A DNA stretch of 64,000 nucleotides, from positions 105,510 to 169,509 of the forward strand of contig JBFLYK010000007.1 in assembly GCA_040756995.1 (NCBI GenBank), written 5' to 3'. Below are positions 23,622 through 30,902 of this stretch, piece after piece. This DNA comes from BP-133 sp040756995. Its GTDB lineage: Bacteria; Actinomycetota; Acidimicrobiia; IMCC26256; BP-133. The first letter of the stretch is position 1. Each line of letters begins with the position of its first letter. The position numbers and the translations under genes were made by a program. Under the pieces are notes generated by a model. The model worked only from the letters and a program-made list of their open reading frames with translations. It made no database searches and had not been told where the DNA came from.

Positions 23622-25246
23622 CGGTTCGCTCCGGCCGGGACGACCGCCGCCGGCAGCGCCAGTTCGAACTTCGCACCGGTGCTGGTCGTCGACGCCTCCA
23701 GGGAACCGCCGTGGGCGTCGACGATCCGTTGCGCCACGGCCAGCCCCAGGCCGATTCCCTTGGCCTTGGTGGTGAAGAACGGTTCGAACAGACGGGGCAG
23801 CGCCTCGGGTGGGATTCCACCACCCGTGTCCGACACGATGAGCCGGACGGTGTCACCGGCGGGGTCGCCCTCGATGATGAGCAGTCCGCCGTCGGCCATG
23901 GCGTCGTAGGCGTTGCCGACCAGGTTCAACAGCACCTGACGGATCTGGTGCCGATCCGCCCGCATCGGCGGCAGACCGGCCGGTAACCGGCGGGCGACCT
24001 CGACGCCCGTCGGCGGCGGAGCGACGCTCAGCACCTCCTCGACCAGCCCGGCCACCTCGACACTGTCGAAGACCGGCTGGCGGGGACGGGAGAACTCGAG
24101 CAGGTCCGACACGATCAGCGTGGCCGCACCCACTTCCCGTTCACCGGTGGCGAGCTGCCGGTCGAGCCACGGGTCGTCGCGCCCCAGCCGCTGACCGAGC
24201 AGGTAGAAGACGTTGCTCAGCACACCCAGTGGGTTGCGCAACTCATGGCCGACCGCCGAGGCCAGCTGCCCGATGGCAGCCAACCGCTCCTGCTCGACCA
24301 GCCGGTGTTGGGCGGCGTCGAGCTCGGCCAGCGACCGGCGCAGCTCCGCGGTGCGCTGATCGACCAGGGTGAGGGCGAATCGGCGCCGCCGGAGCAGGAC
24401 CTCGACCAGCGCGGCGACGAGCACGGCGGCGATGAGGCCGCCGATGAGGTACAGCCAGGGCTGGCGGACGGCCAGCGAGCCGACCAGCGAGCGGCGGGGC
24501 GACACCTCCACCGTCCACGGGTCGGCGCCGAGCCGGAATGTCCTGTCGACCGCTCCCGAACCGAGCCGGAAGCCGGAGGTGGCGAGGACCAGCTGCTCGC
24601 GGTCCGCCCGTTCACCGACGTAGACCGCGCCGTCGAGGTCGTTGAACAGACTGTTCTGGCGGTTGGTCCCCACCGTGGTCGTCGACAGGACGGATTCGGC
24701 GTAGATGAAGGTGGGAGGCGTCCTGTTGGGGACGGCCAGGGCGTAGCCGATGTGCCGCTGCCCGTCGGTGCTGAACACCGGGGTCGTGACGAACGTCGCC
24801 CCCGCCCGCCGCAGCGTGCCGACGACCGGTTCCGACAGTGATTGACCGGTGGCGAGGCCCGATCCCACCCCCCGGAGGATGCGGTAGCCGGCACCGTCGG
24901 ACTCGACGAGAGCGACGGCGCCGAACAGCCGGCCGTCCACCCCGGTCTGAGCGGCGGCGGCGAAGCTCTCCAGGTCACCCTTCGTCACTTCGACCACCGT
25001 CGACGCCGCCCGCAGCGCTTCCTGGAGCCGGGCCCCGGACAGCGAGAACAGCGCTCCCACCTCCGCCGCCCGCTGCTCGAGCAGGCGCTGTTCCTGGTCA
25101 TCGACCACCCGCCGGGACGAGACGGCGATGGCCACGCTCCCGATGGCCAGAATGACGAACAGCAAGGCGGAGACAGGCCGGATCGGCCACCGCGAACTCG
25201 AGGACCCCGCCCCCTGCGCGAGGTCCGTCTTCGTCGTCGTCACCAT
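23618..25246 (-). CDS. Membrane sensor histidine kinase, first gene of signalling operon
   Basis: 542 aa from ATG 25246, which has GGGAAGG upstream; an extension to 25375 is not supported. TM about 23-43, a large extracytoplasmic sensor domain (CHASE-like, about 45-280), TM about 285-305, a coiled coil, HisKA with His in SAVGHELRNPLG, N-box NLVGNAYDAM, G1 SDTGGGIP, and FFTTKAKGIGLGLAV. This is an NtrB-like kinase core. It likely phosphorylates the two receivers encoded downstream and so couples an external cue to c-di-GMP. Confidence 0.92.
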   Translation of the reverse strand: MVTTTKTDLAQGAGSSSSRWPIRPVSALLFVILAIGSVAIAVSSRRVVDDQEQRLLEQRAAEVGALFSLSGARLQEALRAASTVVEVTKGDLESFAAAAQTGVDGRLFGAVALVESDGAGYRILRGVGSGLATGQSLSEPVVGTLRRAGATFVTTPVFSTDGQRHIGYALAVPNRTPPTFIYAESVLSTTTVGTNRQNSLFNDLDGAVYVGERADREQLVLATSGFRLGSGAVDRTFRLGADPWTVEVSPRRSLVGSLAVRQPWLYLIGGLIAAVLVAALVEVLLRRRRFALTLVDQRTAELRRSLAELDAAQHRLVEQERLAAIGQLASAVGHELRNPLGVLSNVFYLLGQRLGRDDPWLDRQLATGEREVGAATLIVSDLLEFSRPRQPVFDSVEVAGLVEEVLSVAPPPTGVEVARRLPAGLPPMRADRHQIRQVLLNLVGNAYDAMADGGLLIIEGDPAGDTVRLIVSDTGGGIPPEALPRLFEPFFTTKAKGIGLGLAVAQRIVDAHGGSLEASTTSTGAKFELALPAAVVPAGANR

Positions 25247-25406
25247 GACAGCCTTCCCGGGGTGAGTGGAGATACCGGGAGCGAACCGCGCCCGCCACTC
25301 GAGGGTAGGTGTCCCCCTGACCCGCACTGAATAGCCCGATCGGGCCATTCGCCGTTGGTCGAGCACCGCATTCACGGCTCAATGCCGCAAGTCCGCGGCG
25401 CGGCGC

Positions 25407-26387
25407 TCAAGTGTGGCAGGTTCGCAGAACGGCCTCGAGCACGCGCTCGACGTCGGGGACGTACCGCTCTTCGAGCATCCCGACGGGATAGGGGACGTCG
25501 TAGCCGGTGACCCGGGCGACAGGCGCCTCGAGCGAGTAGAAGACCTCTTCGTTGATGGTGGCGATGACCTCGGCACCGAAACCGGCGGAAGTCGGGGCCT
25601 CCTGAACGACGACCGCCCGGCCCGTCCGCTCGACCGACGACACGATGGCGTCGATGTCGAGCGGCACCAGGGTACGCAAGTCGAGCACCTCGGCGGAGAT
25701 GCCGTGTTCCTCCGTCAGGCGTTCGGCCGCCCGGCGCGCCACGTCGACCTGGGCGCTCCAGGCGATGACGGTGATGTCGTCGCCGGGCCGGACGGTGCGG
25801 GCCTCGCCGAGGGGGACGAGGTGCTCGCCCTCGGGGACGTCGTCGCGGATCGTGCGGTACCCCTTGAGCGGCTCGAGGAACATGACGGGGTCGGGATCGC
25901 GGATGGCCGACGCCAGCAGGCCCTTGGCGTCGGCCGCCGAGGCGGGCAGCACGACCTTGAGGCCCGGGCTCTGCACCAGTTGGGCCTCGATGGCGTCGGA
26001 GTGGAGCTCCGGTGTCCGGACGCCCCCACCGAACGGGGCCCGGACGGTCACCGGGCAGTCGAAGCGTCCGTCGGACCGGTAGCGGAGCCGGGCGAGCTGT
26101 CCGGCCAGCTGATGGAAGGCCTGCCAGGCGAAGCCGAGGAACTGGATCTCCGGCACAGGCACGAGCCCGCCGGCGGCCAGCCCTACCGCGGTGCCGATGA
26201 TGACCCCCTCGGCCAACGGAGTGTCGACCACGCGGTCATCACCGAATCGGTCGAGGAGTCCGTCGGTCACCCGGAACACTCCGCCGTTGACGGCGACGTC
26301 CTGGCCGAGGACCAGGACGCGCTCGTCCCGTTCCATCTCCTGGGCGAGCGTGTGGTTGATCGCCTCGAGCAGCGTCATGACCGCCAC
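25407..26387 (-). CDS. 2-oxoacid dehydrogenase E1 beta subunit (branched-chain type)
   Basis: 326 aa. With E1 alpha forms the TPP-dependent decarboxylase of a branched-chain 2-oxoacid (or acetoin/pyruvate-like) dehydrogenase complex. Motifs: GQDVAVNGGVFRVT, TPLAEGVIIGTAVGLA, VLPASAADAKGLLASAI, EVLDLRTLVPLD, VVQEAPTSAGFGAEV. GTG 26387 has GGGAGG at 8 nt and sits 3 bp past the alpha stop. Last gene of the five-gene minus-strand operon; its E2 and E3 partners are in the divergent operon at 33915-36497. Confidence 0.92.
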   Translation of the reverse strand: MAVMTLLEAINHTLAQEMERDERVLVLGQDVAVNGGVFRVTDGLLDRFGDDRVVDTPLAEGVIIGTAVGLAAGGLVPVPEIQFLGFAWQAFHQLAGQLARLRYRSDGRFDCPVTVRAPFGGGVRTPELHSDAIEAQLVQSPGLKVVLPASAADAKGLLASAIRDPDPVMFLEPLKGYRTIRDDVPEGEHLVPLGEARTVRPGDDITVIAWSAQVDVARRAAERLTEEHGISAEVLDLRTLVPLDIDAIVSSVERTGRAVVVQEAPTSAGFGAEVIATINEEVFYSLEAPVARVTGYDVPYPVGMLEERYVPDVERVLEAVLRTCHT

Positions 26388-26390
26388 CGC

Positions 26391-27416
26391 CTACACCTCC
26401 CGCCGGGCCAGCCGGGCCCGCAACTCGGCCCGCTGCCGTTCCATCCTCGGAGTAGGAGTGGCGTAGACGTGATCGAAGAAGGCATCGTCGGCCACCGGCG
26501 TGGCCTCGGCGCGTTCCCAGGCGGCGTCGACCGCCGCCGTGGCGGCCGCTTCCGCCCGCTCCTGACGGTCGTCGTCCCACAGGCCCACCCGCTCGAGATG
26601 GCCTCGGAACCGGGCGATGGGATCACGGTCCCGCCACCCACCGATCTCGTCCGGCGGCACGTACCGCTGCGGGTCGTCGGCGGTGGTGTGGGGCCCCATG
26701 CGATAGGTCACCGCTTCGATCAGCGTCGGTCCCTCTCCCGACAGAGCACGGGCCCGGGCGGCACGCACCGCGGCGTACATGGCGAGAACGTCGTTGCCGT
26801 CAACCCGCACCCCGGGGGACCCGAACGCGGCGGCCTTGGCGGCGAAGGTGTCCGCCGCCGTCTGGCGGTGGACGGGCGTGGAGATGGCCCAGCCGTTGTT
26901 GACGCAGAGCAGGATCACCGGCGCCCGCAGGACACCGGCGAAGTTGGCCGCCTCGTAGAAGTCGCCCTCGGAGCTGGCACCATCACCGAAGAAGGCGCAG
27001 GCGACACCGGGCTCACCCCGCAGCTTCATCGCCCAGGCGAGACCGACGGCGTGGGGAATCTGGGCCGCCAGCGAGATCTGCATCGGGAACACCCGGATGG
27101 GCTCGGGGATGTGGCCACCGGCCGGGTGGCCCCGCTGGTAGAGCGCGAACCGGTAGAGGACTTCGTCGCCGTAGCGACCGAGCGCCACCAGCTCCCGGTA
27201 CTGCGGCAACACCCAGTCGTGCTCCGGGTCGAGGGCCGAGACGGCACCGACCACCACCGCCTCCTGACCGTGGAGGGGGGCGTAGGTGCCGGCCCGGCCC
27301 TGACGCTGGAGATTGAGGAACCGTGTCCCGGCCACCCGGGCCCGGACCATCTCGGTCATCATCGCCTGCAGCTCGCTGTCGGCGAGTGTCGTGTCGTCGA
27401 AGACCGCCAGGGTCAC
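26391..27416 (-). CDS. 2-oxoacid dehydrogenase E1 alpha subunit (branched-chain type)
   Basis: 341 aa. TPP motif GDGASSEGDFYEAANF ... LCVNNGW. HGQEAVVVGAVSALDP and the phosphorylation-loop-like YRMGPHTTADDP are typical of branched-chain E1 alpha. GTG 27416 has GGAGG 6 nt upstream and lies 21 bp after the hydrolase stop, so it belongs to the same transcript as the exported hydrolase and the copper oxidase. Confidence 0.92.
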   Translation of the reverse strand: MTLAVFDDTTLADSELQAMMTEMVRARVAGTRFLNLQRQGRAGTYAPLHGQEAVVVGAVSALDPEHDWVLPQYRELVALGRYGDEVLYRFALYQRGHPAGGHIPEPIRVFPMQISLAAQIPHAVGLAWAMKLRGEPGVACAFFGDGASSEGDFYEAANFAGVLRAPVILLCVNNGWAISTPVHRQTAADTFAAKAAAFGSPGVRVDGNDVLAMYAAVRAARARALSGEGPTLIEAVTYRMGPHTTADDPQRYVPPDEIGGWRDRDPIARFRGHLERVGLWDDDRQERAEAAATAAVDAAWERAEATPVADDAFFDHVYATPTPRMERQRAELRARLARREV

Positions 27417-27437
27417 GGACCACCTCCGGGTCGAGCC

Positions 27438-28472
27438 TCAGCTCTTGATGAAGTCGAGGATGTAGCGGTTCACCGCGGCCGGGTTCTCGACCAGCATGAA
27501 GTGGCCGACGCCCGACACCATGACCGCCTCGGCGTTGGGCCCGATGAGCGGCCGTACTTCGTTGTGGAGCTTCTCGTCCGACAGCGGGACGAGCCCGTCG
27601 TGGTTGCCGTGGAGGTAGAGCACCGGTTGCGCCAGCGGGTGGCCCCACGTCGACGCCTGCTCGGCCGCCGACTCCGGGGTCCCGAACTTCTTCGGGTCGA
27701 AGAAGGTCCGGTAGTACCCGACCGTGGCCTGGAGGTGACCGGGTGGCCGCATGCAGTCCTTGGCCTTGACCAGGTCGTCGCGGGCGTCGTAGCCCGGCGA
27801 CCAGTCGGCCCAGATCCCGTCGATGTACTCGTAGTCGTTCATGGGGATGATGACGTCGGAGATCGCCATCTGGTGGAACCACCAGTAGAACTCCCGCTTC
27901 AGCTGCGGGTAGGTGAACATCACCTTCGCCCAGTAGGCCAGGGGCGGGATGTTCATGATCACGACCCGACGCCAGCCGTCCGGCTCTCTGGCCGCGCCGC
28001 CGTAGACGGCGACCGAGCCCCAGTCGTGGGCGATCAGGACCGAGTCGCGGCTGCCGCCGAACGCCTGGCGGAGCGCGACGACGTCCGCCGCCAGCGTTTT
28101 GGTGTTCGTCAGCTCCTTTGGAATCTCCGTCGGGTAGTACCCCCGCATGTAGGGGGCGACGGCCCGGTATCCCGCTTCGGCCAGGGCGGGCAGGAGGTAG
28201 CGGTAGCTGTAGGGGGAATCGGGCCAGCCGTGGAGGCAAAGGGCGAGTGGCCCTTCACCGATCTCGACGTAGGCGAATTTGAGCCCGTTGGCCTGGATCT
28301 CTCCGGTCTTGAAGTCGCTCCACGACGCGCCGGCCGCTCGGGGCTTCGCCACCGCCGCTTGAGCGGGGGCGGGCCAGCCGGCCGCCAGCAGGGTCGAACC
28401 GACCAGGGCCGAGGACGCGGTGGTCAGGAAGTTGCGCCGGTCCATCTGCGGTTGTTCGTCGTGTTGTGCCAT
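27438..28472 (-). CDS. Tat-exported alpha/beta hydrolase, epoxide hydrolase-like
   Basis: 344 aa. Twin-arginine signal DRRNFLTTASSALVGSTLLA with cleavage near AQA. Mature alpha/beta hydrolase has oxyanion motif HGWPDSPYSYR, nucleophile Asp in IAHDWGSVA, acid Asp in NHDGLVP and His in GVGHFMLVENP, which matches epoxide hydrolases and haloalkane dehalogenases. A Tat signal on this fold is uncommon and places it outside the membrane, with the copper-radical oxidase of the same operon. ATG 28472 has GGGGGAG upstream. Confidence 0.88.
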   Translation of the reverse strand: MAQHDEQPQMDRRNFLTTASSALVGSTLLAAGWPAPAQAAVAKPRAAGASWSDFKTGEIQANGLKFAYVEIGEGPLALCLHGWPDSPYSYRYLLPALAEAGYRAVAPYMRGYYPTEIPKELTNTKTLAADVVALRQAFGGSRDSVLIAHDWGSVAVYGGAAREPDGWRRVVIMNIPPLAYWAKVMFTYPQLKREFYWWFHQMAISDVIIPMNDYEYIDGIWADWSPGYDARDDLVKAKDCMRPPGHLQATVGYYRTFFDPKKFGTPESAAEQASTWGHPLAQPVLYLHGNHDGLVPLSDEKLHNEVRPLIGPNAEAVMVSGVGHFMLVENPAAVNRYILDFIKS

Positions 28473-30600
28473 TGGTTCTTCTCCCCCTTGATGCATCTGC
28501 GAGCTGGAACGTCTGGTCGGAGGTGTCGGGATCGGGCGTGGCGTCGCCCCCTTGGGGAGCGGGCGGGTTGTCGGGATAGGGCTGGAACGCTTCGGCGTCG
28601 TCGGCGGCGGCACCGACCTTGACGATGCGCGCCACCGACGGCACCGGGCCGTCCGGCGTGCGCTTGTTGACGACGAGGTAGTAGTGGCCGGGTGGAGCGG
28701 CGATGCCGGTGGGCGGAGCGGTGACCGTCAGCCGGTCGCCGCCCGCTCTGGTGAAGGGCAGGTCGAGGGCCCGCTGCCGGGAGTCCTGCACGTGCTGCGG
28801 CGCGGGAAGCCGCAGGAGCCGGACGCTTTCGATGTCGTCGGCCTGCGGTGTGGTGACCGTGAACGTGCTGCCCCAGGCCAGACCCGCCGGAGCATGGCTG
28901 ATGCTGGGCCGGGGACCGCGGAACAGGTAGGGCGGGCTGTAGACCTCGAAGCTCGGATCCTTGTCGTTGCTGGCGAACGGTCGGCCCTGGTCCTTGTTGG
29001 CCCCGCCGTAGTTGGCGCCGAGCGGGCTGTGCCCGCCGAGGAGTACCCGCATGTCGGGGAGGAGCAGCGCGGAGTTGTGGTACGTCCGGTCGCGGCTGTG
29101 GTCGGCGACGTCGGTCCACCGGCCGGTCTCCGGGTTGTAGATCTCCGGAGTCCGCACCGGGATCTCGATTCCGGGGTTGATCACCTCGTTCTTGTCGGCG
29201 CCGGCGACGGCCATGACCGTCCCATCGGGCAGGAGCACACCGGAGGCGAACCAGCGGCTGTGGTTGAGGTTGCCGGTCATGGCGTCGCTGACCGTACCGT
29301 CGGCCCGGAGGGTCGTGAGGGTCGAAATCGGCAGAGCGACGTAGCTGCCGGGCGGCGGGCCGAGCGTCCCGCCGAAGGTCAGCAGGGTCATCGTGTCGTA
29401 GGGTGCCTTCAGGGTGAGGGGAACGACGAAGGCACTGTCCCGGGCGCCGACCGGCGCCACCCCGGCGATCTCCCACTTCTTGGTCGCCGGGTCGAAGTAC
29501 TGCTGCAGGGCGAAGAGCGCCTCGTCGATCGCCTGCCCGAACGTGCCCCACATCTGCCCCACCCCGGCGTAGAACACCTTGCCGTTGGGGGCGAGGACAG
29601 TGCGGGCCACGAGCGGCAGGCTGTTCTCCGACTCCGGACCGACGTAGTTCTCGGCCCACCTGTTCGTGACGGGGTCGTACGTCTCCGTCCGGCGAACCTG
29701 ACTCAGCTGCGTCGATTTCACCAGCTTGGTGACGCCGCTCACCACCAAGGCCCGGCCGTCGGGCAGTTCGGTGAGGCTCGGGTACCAGCGGCCGTACTTC
29801 ATGTGCCCGCCGGCGGTGAACCCGTTGGTGGCAGGGTCGAAGATGTTGGTGATGCGCAGCCCCTCGAGCTCCACGAGCCCGATGTCGGCGGCATCGCCCC
29901 GGTTGCGTTCGGCGACGGCCGGCTCGTTGTACCAGCCGGTACCGCCGGCGATGAGAACCCGTCCGTCCGGCAGGGTCATGAGATCGGCGCAGAACATGTC
30001 GCCGTCCCAGCGGCTGCCGTAGTCGGGAGACGACGTCGGCTCGTGGGGTGGCACTCCGAGGGCGCCGGCCGTGCTGCCGACGAACCCGTCACCGGGCCGG
30101 CCGGGAACGCCGGCGGCGCCCGGCGGGTAGTCGAGCGACTGGTGGCCGGGGCGCACGTTCGGGTTGCGCACCGCGCCCCGTTCCGGACTCGGTACCGTCC
30201 ACCGGGGGGTGCCCGATCGCAGGTCGAGAACCCGGGCCTGGCTGTTGCGCGACGACGGCGAGAGCGAAAAGGCGGAGGGACCCGACGCGTTCTCCTGGCC
30301 TTCCAGGGCGTTGTAGTAGAAGACCCGGCCGTCGGGCAGGACGGCGGCCGCCTGGGCCACCGGCTTACAGACAACGAAGCCCTTGACGTCGGTCGGATCG
30401 GGAACGCAGCGGGGTGTCGACGCTCCGCCCTCCTCGAACGGTGCGGTCCACTGGCCGACTTCGACGGCCGGAGCGGCCTGATCAACCGCCGATAGCACGG
30501 TGTTCGCTCCGGCGCGGGCGCCGCTGACACCGACCGCCACCACGGCCGAGACCACGGCCACGGCACCTCGCCGGGCCGGCGATGCACCACGGTGGCGCAT
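28255..30600 (-). CDS. Secreted galactose oxidase-like copper-radical oxidase (kelch + DUF1929)
   Basis: 781 aa open frame. N-terminal signal sequence (GAVAVVSAVVAVGVSGARAG), kelch beta-propeller, C-terminal DUF1929 domain. All galactose oxidase active-site positions can be matched: Cys204 in GDMFCADL (thioether partner), Tyr273 in YGRWYPSL, Tyr507-His508 in RDRTYHNS, His603 in PAPQHVQD. It should oxidise a primary alcohol or aldehyde with O2, giving H2O2. The fold ends near residue 663 (VARIVKVG), but the frame continues about 118 residues, the last 218 bp inside the next gene on the same strand; the true C-terminus or a frameshift is uncertain. Confidence 0.9.
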   Translation of the reverse strand: MRHRGASPARRGAVAVVSAVVAVGVSGARAGANTVLSAVDQAAPAVEVGQWTAPFEEGGASTPRCVPDPTDVKGFVVCKPVAQAAAVLPDGRVFYYNALEGQENASGPSAFSLSPSSRNSQARVLDLRSGTPRWTVPSPERGAVRNPNVRPGHQSLDYPPGAAGVPGRPGDGFVGSTAGALGVPPHEPTSSPDYGSRWDGDMFCADLMTLPDGRVLIAGGTGWYNEPAVAERNRGDAADIGLVELEGLRITNIFDPATNGFTAGGHMKYGRWYPSLTELPDGRALVVSGVTKLVKSTQLSQVRRTETYDPVTNRWAENYVGPESENSLPLVARTVLAPNGKVFYAGVGQMWGTFGQAIDEALFALQQYFDPATKKWEIAGVAPVGARDSAFVVPLTLKAPYDTMTLLTFGGTLGPPPGSYVALPISTLTTLRADGTVSDAMTGNLNHSRWFASGVLLPDGTVMAVAGADKNEVINPGIEIPVRTPEIYNPETGRWTDVADHSRDRTYHNSALLLPDMRVLLGGHSPLGANYGGANKDQGRPFASNDKDPSFEVYSPPYLFRGPRPSISHAPAGLAWGSTFTVTTPQADDIESVRLLRLPAPQHVQDSRQRALDLPFTRAGGDRLTVTAPPTGIAAPPGHYYLVVNKRTPDGPVPSVARIVKVGAAADDAEAFQPYPDNPPAPQGGDATPDPDTSDQTFQLADASRGRRTNGTTRRTTADGPAQLPDHRVLGPGRFDPAGGRLARPRSSGGGEAPSGRRVVERLQDRRDPGQRAQIRLRRDR

Positions 30601-30854
30601 CAGGCCACCTCAGGCCCGACGTGTTCGGCGGTCGGCTCGGGGGGCAGGGTGATCTCCAACGGTGGTGGTTCGAGCAGGCTGATCAACTCGATCCAACCGC
30701 TGAACGGCAGCATCTCCGACGACCCCTCCGGGGCGAGGCGACCCTCTACCCGGTCGTCTTCCGTCCGCCACACCTCGACGACAAAGCGCACCCGCAGACC
30801 TCCCGACCATTCGATGGCGGCGATGCTAAGGACGGGCGTTCCGGGTGACGACAC
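30600..30854 (-). CDS. Small conserved-type hypothetical protein, 84 aa
   Basis: First gene of the minus-strand operon; its TGA shares a base with the oxidase ATG (TGATG). Looks like a compact beta protein with VRFVVEVWRTEDDRVEGRL and PFSGWIELISLLEPPP, a pattern I associate with short actinobacterial proteins of unknown function. GTG 30854 is the only in-frame start and has no clear ribosome-binding site; it lies 5 bp from the TCCGTAG repeats, so a leaderless transcript is possible. Confidence 0.68.
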   Translation of the reverse strand: MSSPGTPVLSIAAIEWSGGLRVRFVVEVWRTEDDRVEGRLAPEGSSEMLPFSGWIELISLLEPPPLEITLPPEPTAEHVGPEVA

Positions 30855-30859
30855 GGACG

Positions 30860-30884
30860 TCCGTAGTCCTTCCGTAGGTTCCGG
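30860..30884 (+). promoter_or_regulatory. Tandem TCCGTAG motif at the oxidase/E1 operon promoter
   Basis: TCCGTAGTCC (30860) and TCCGTAGGTTCC (30871) are direct repeats 11 nt apart. Related copies occur at 33781 and, inverted, at 33804-33814 near the divergent E2/E3 operon. A LuxR-type regulator gene lies between the two sites, so these are candidate operators for it. Confidence 0.45.
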
Positions 30885-30897
30885 CCCCCGGGGGCCG
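30882..30897. terminator. 16-bp perfect GC palindrome after the LAL regulator gene
   Basis: CGGCCCCCGGGGGCCG lies 5 bp past the regulator stop (30903, minus strand) and could fold as a terminator for it. No U-tract. It touches the TCCGTAG repeats, so an operator role is the alternative. Confidence 0.4.
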
Positions 30898-30902
30898 TAG
30901 CG

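Noticed and set aside
25413..28622. 1069-aa plus-strand ORF
   Set aside because: Antisense shadow across three genuine minus-strand genes (E1 beta, E1 alpha, hydrolase).
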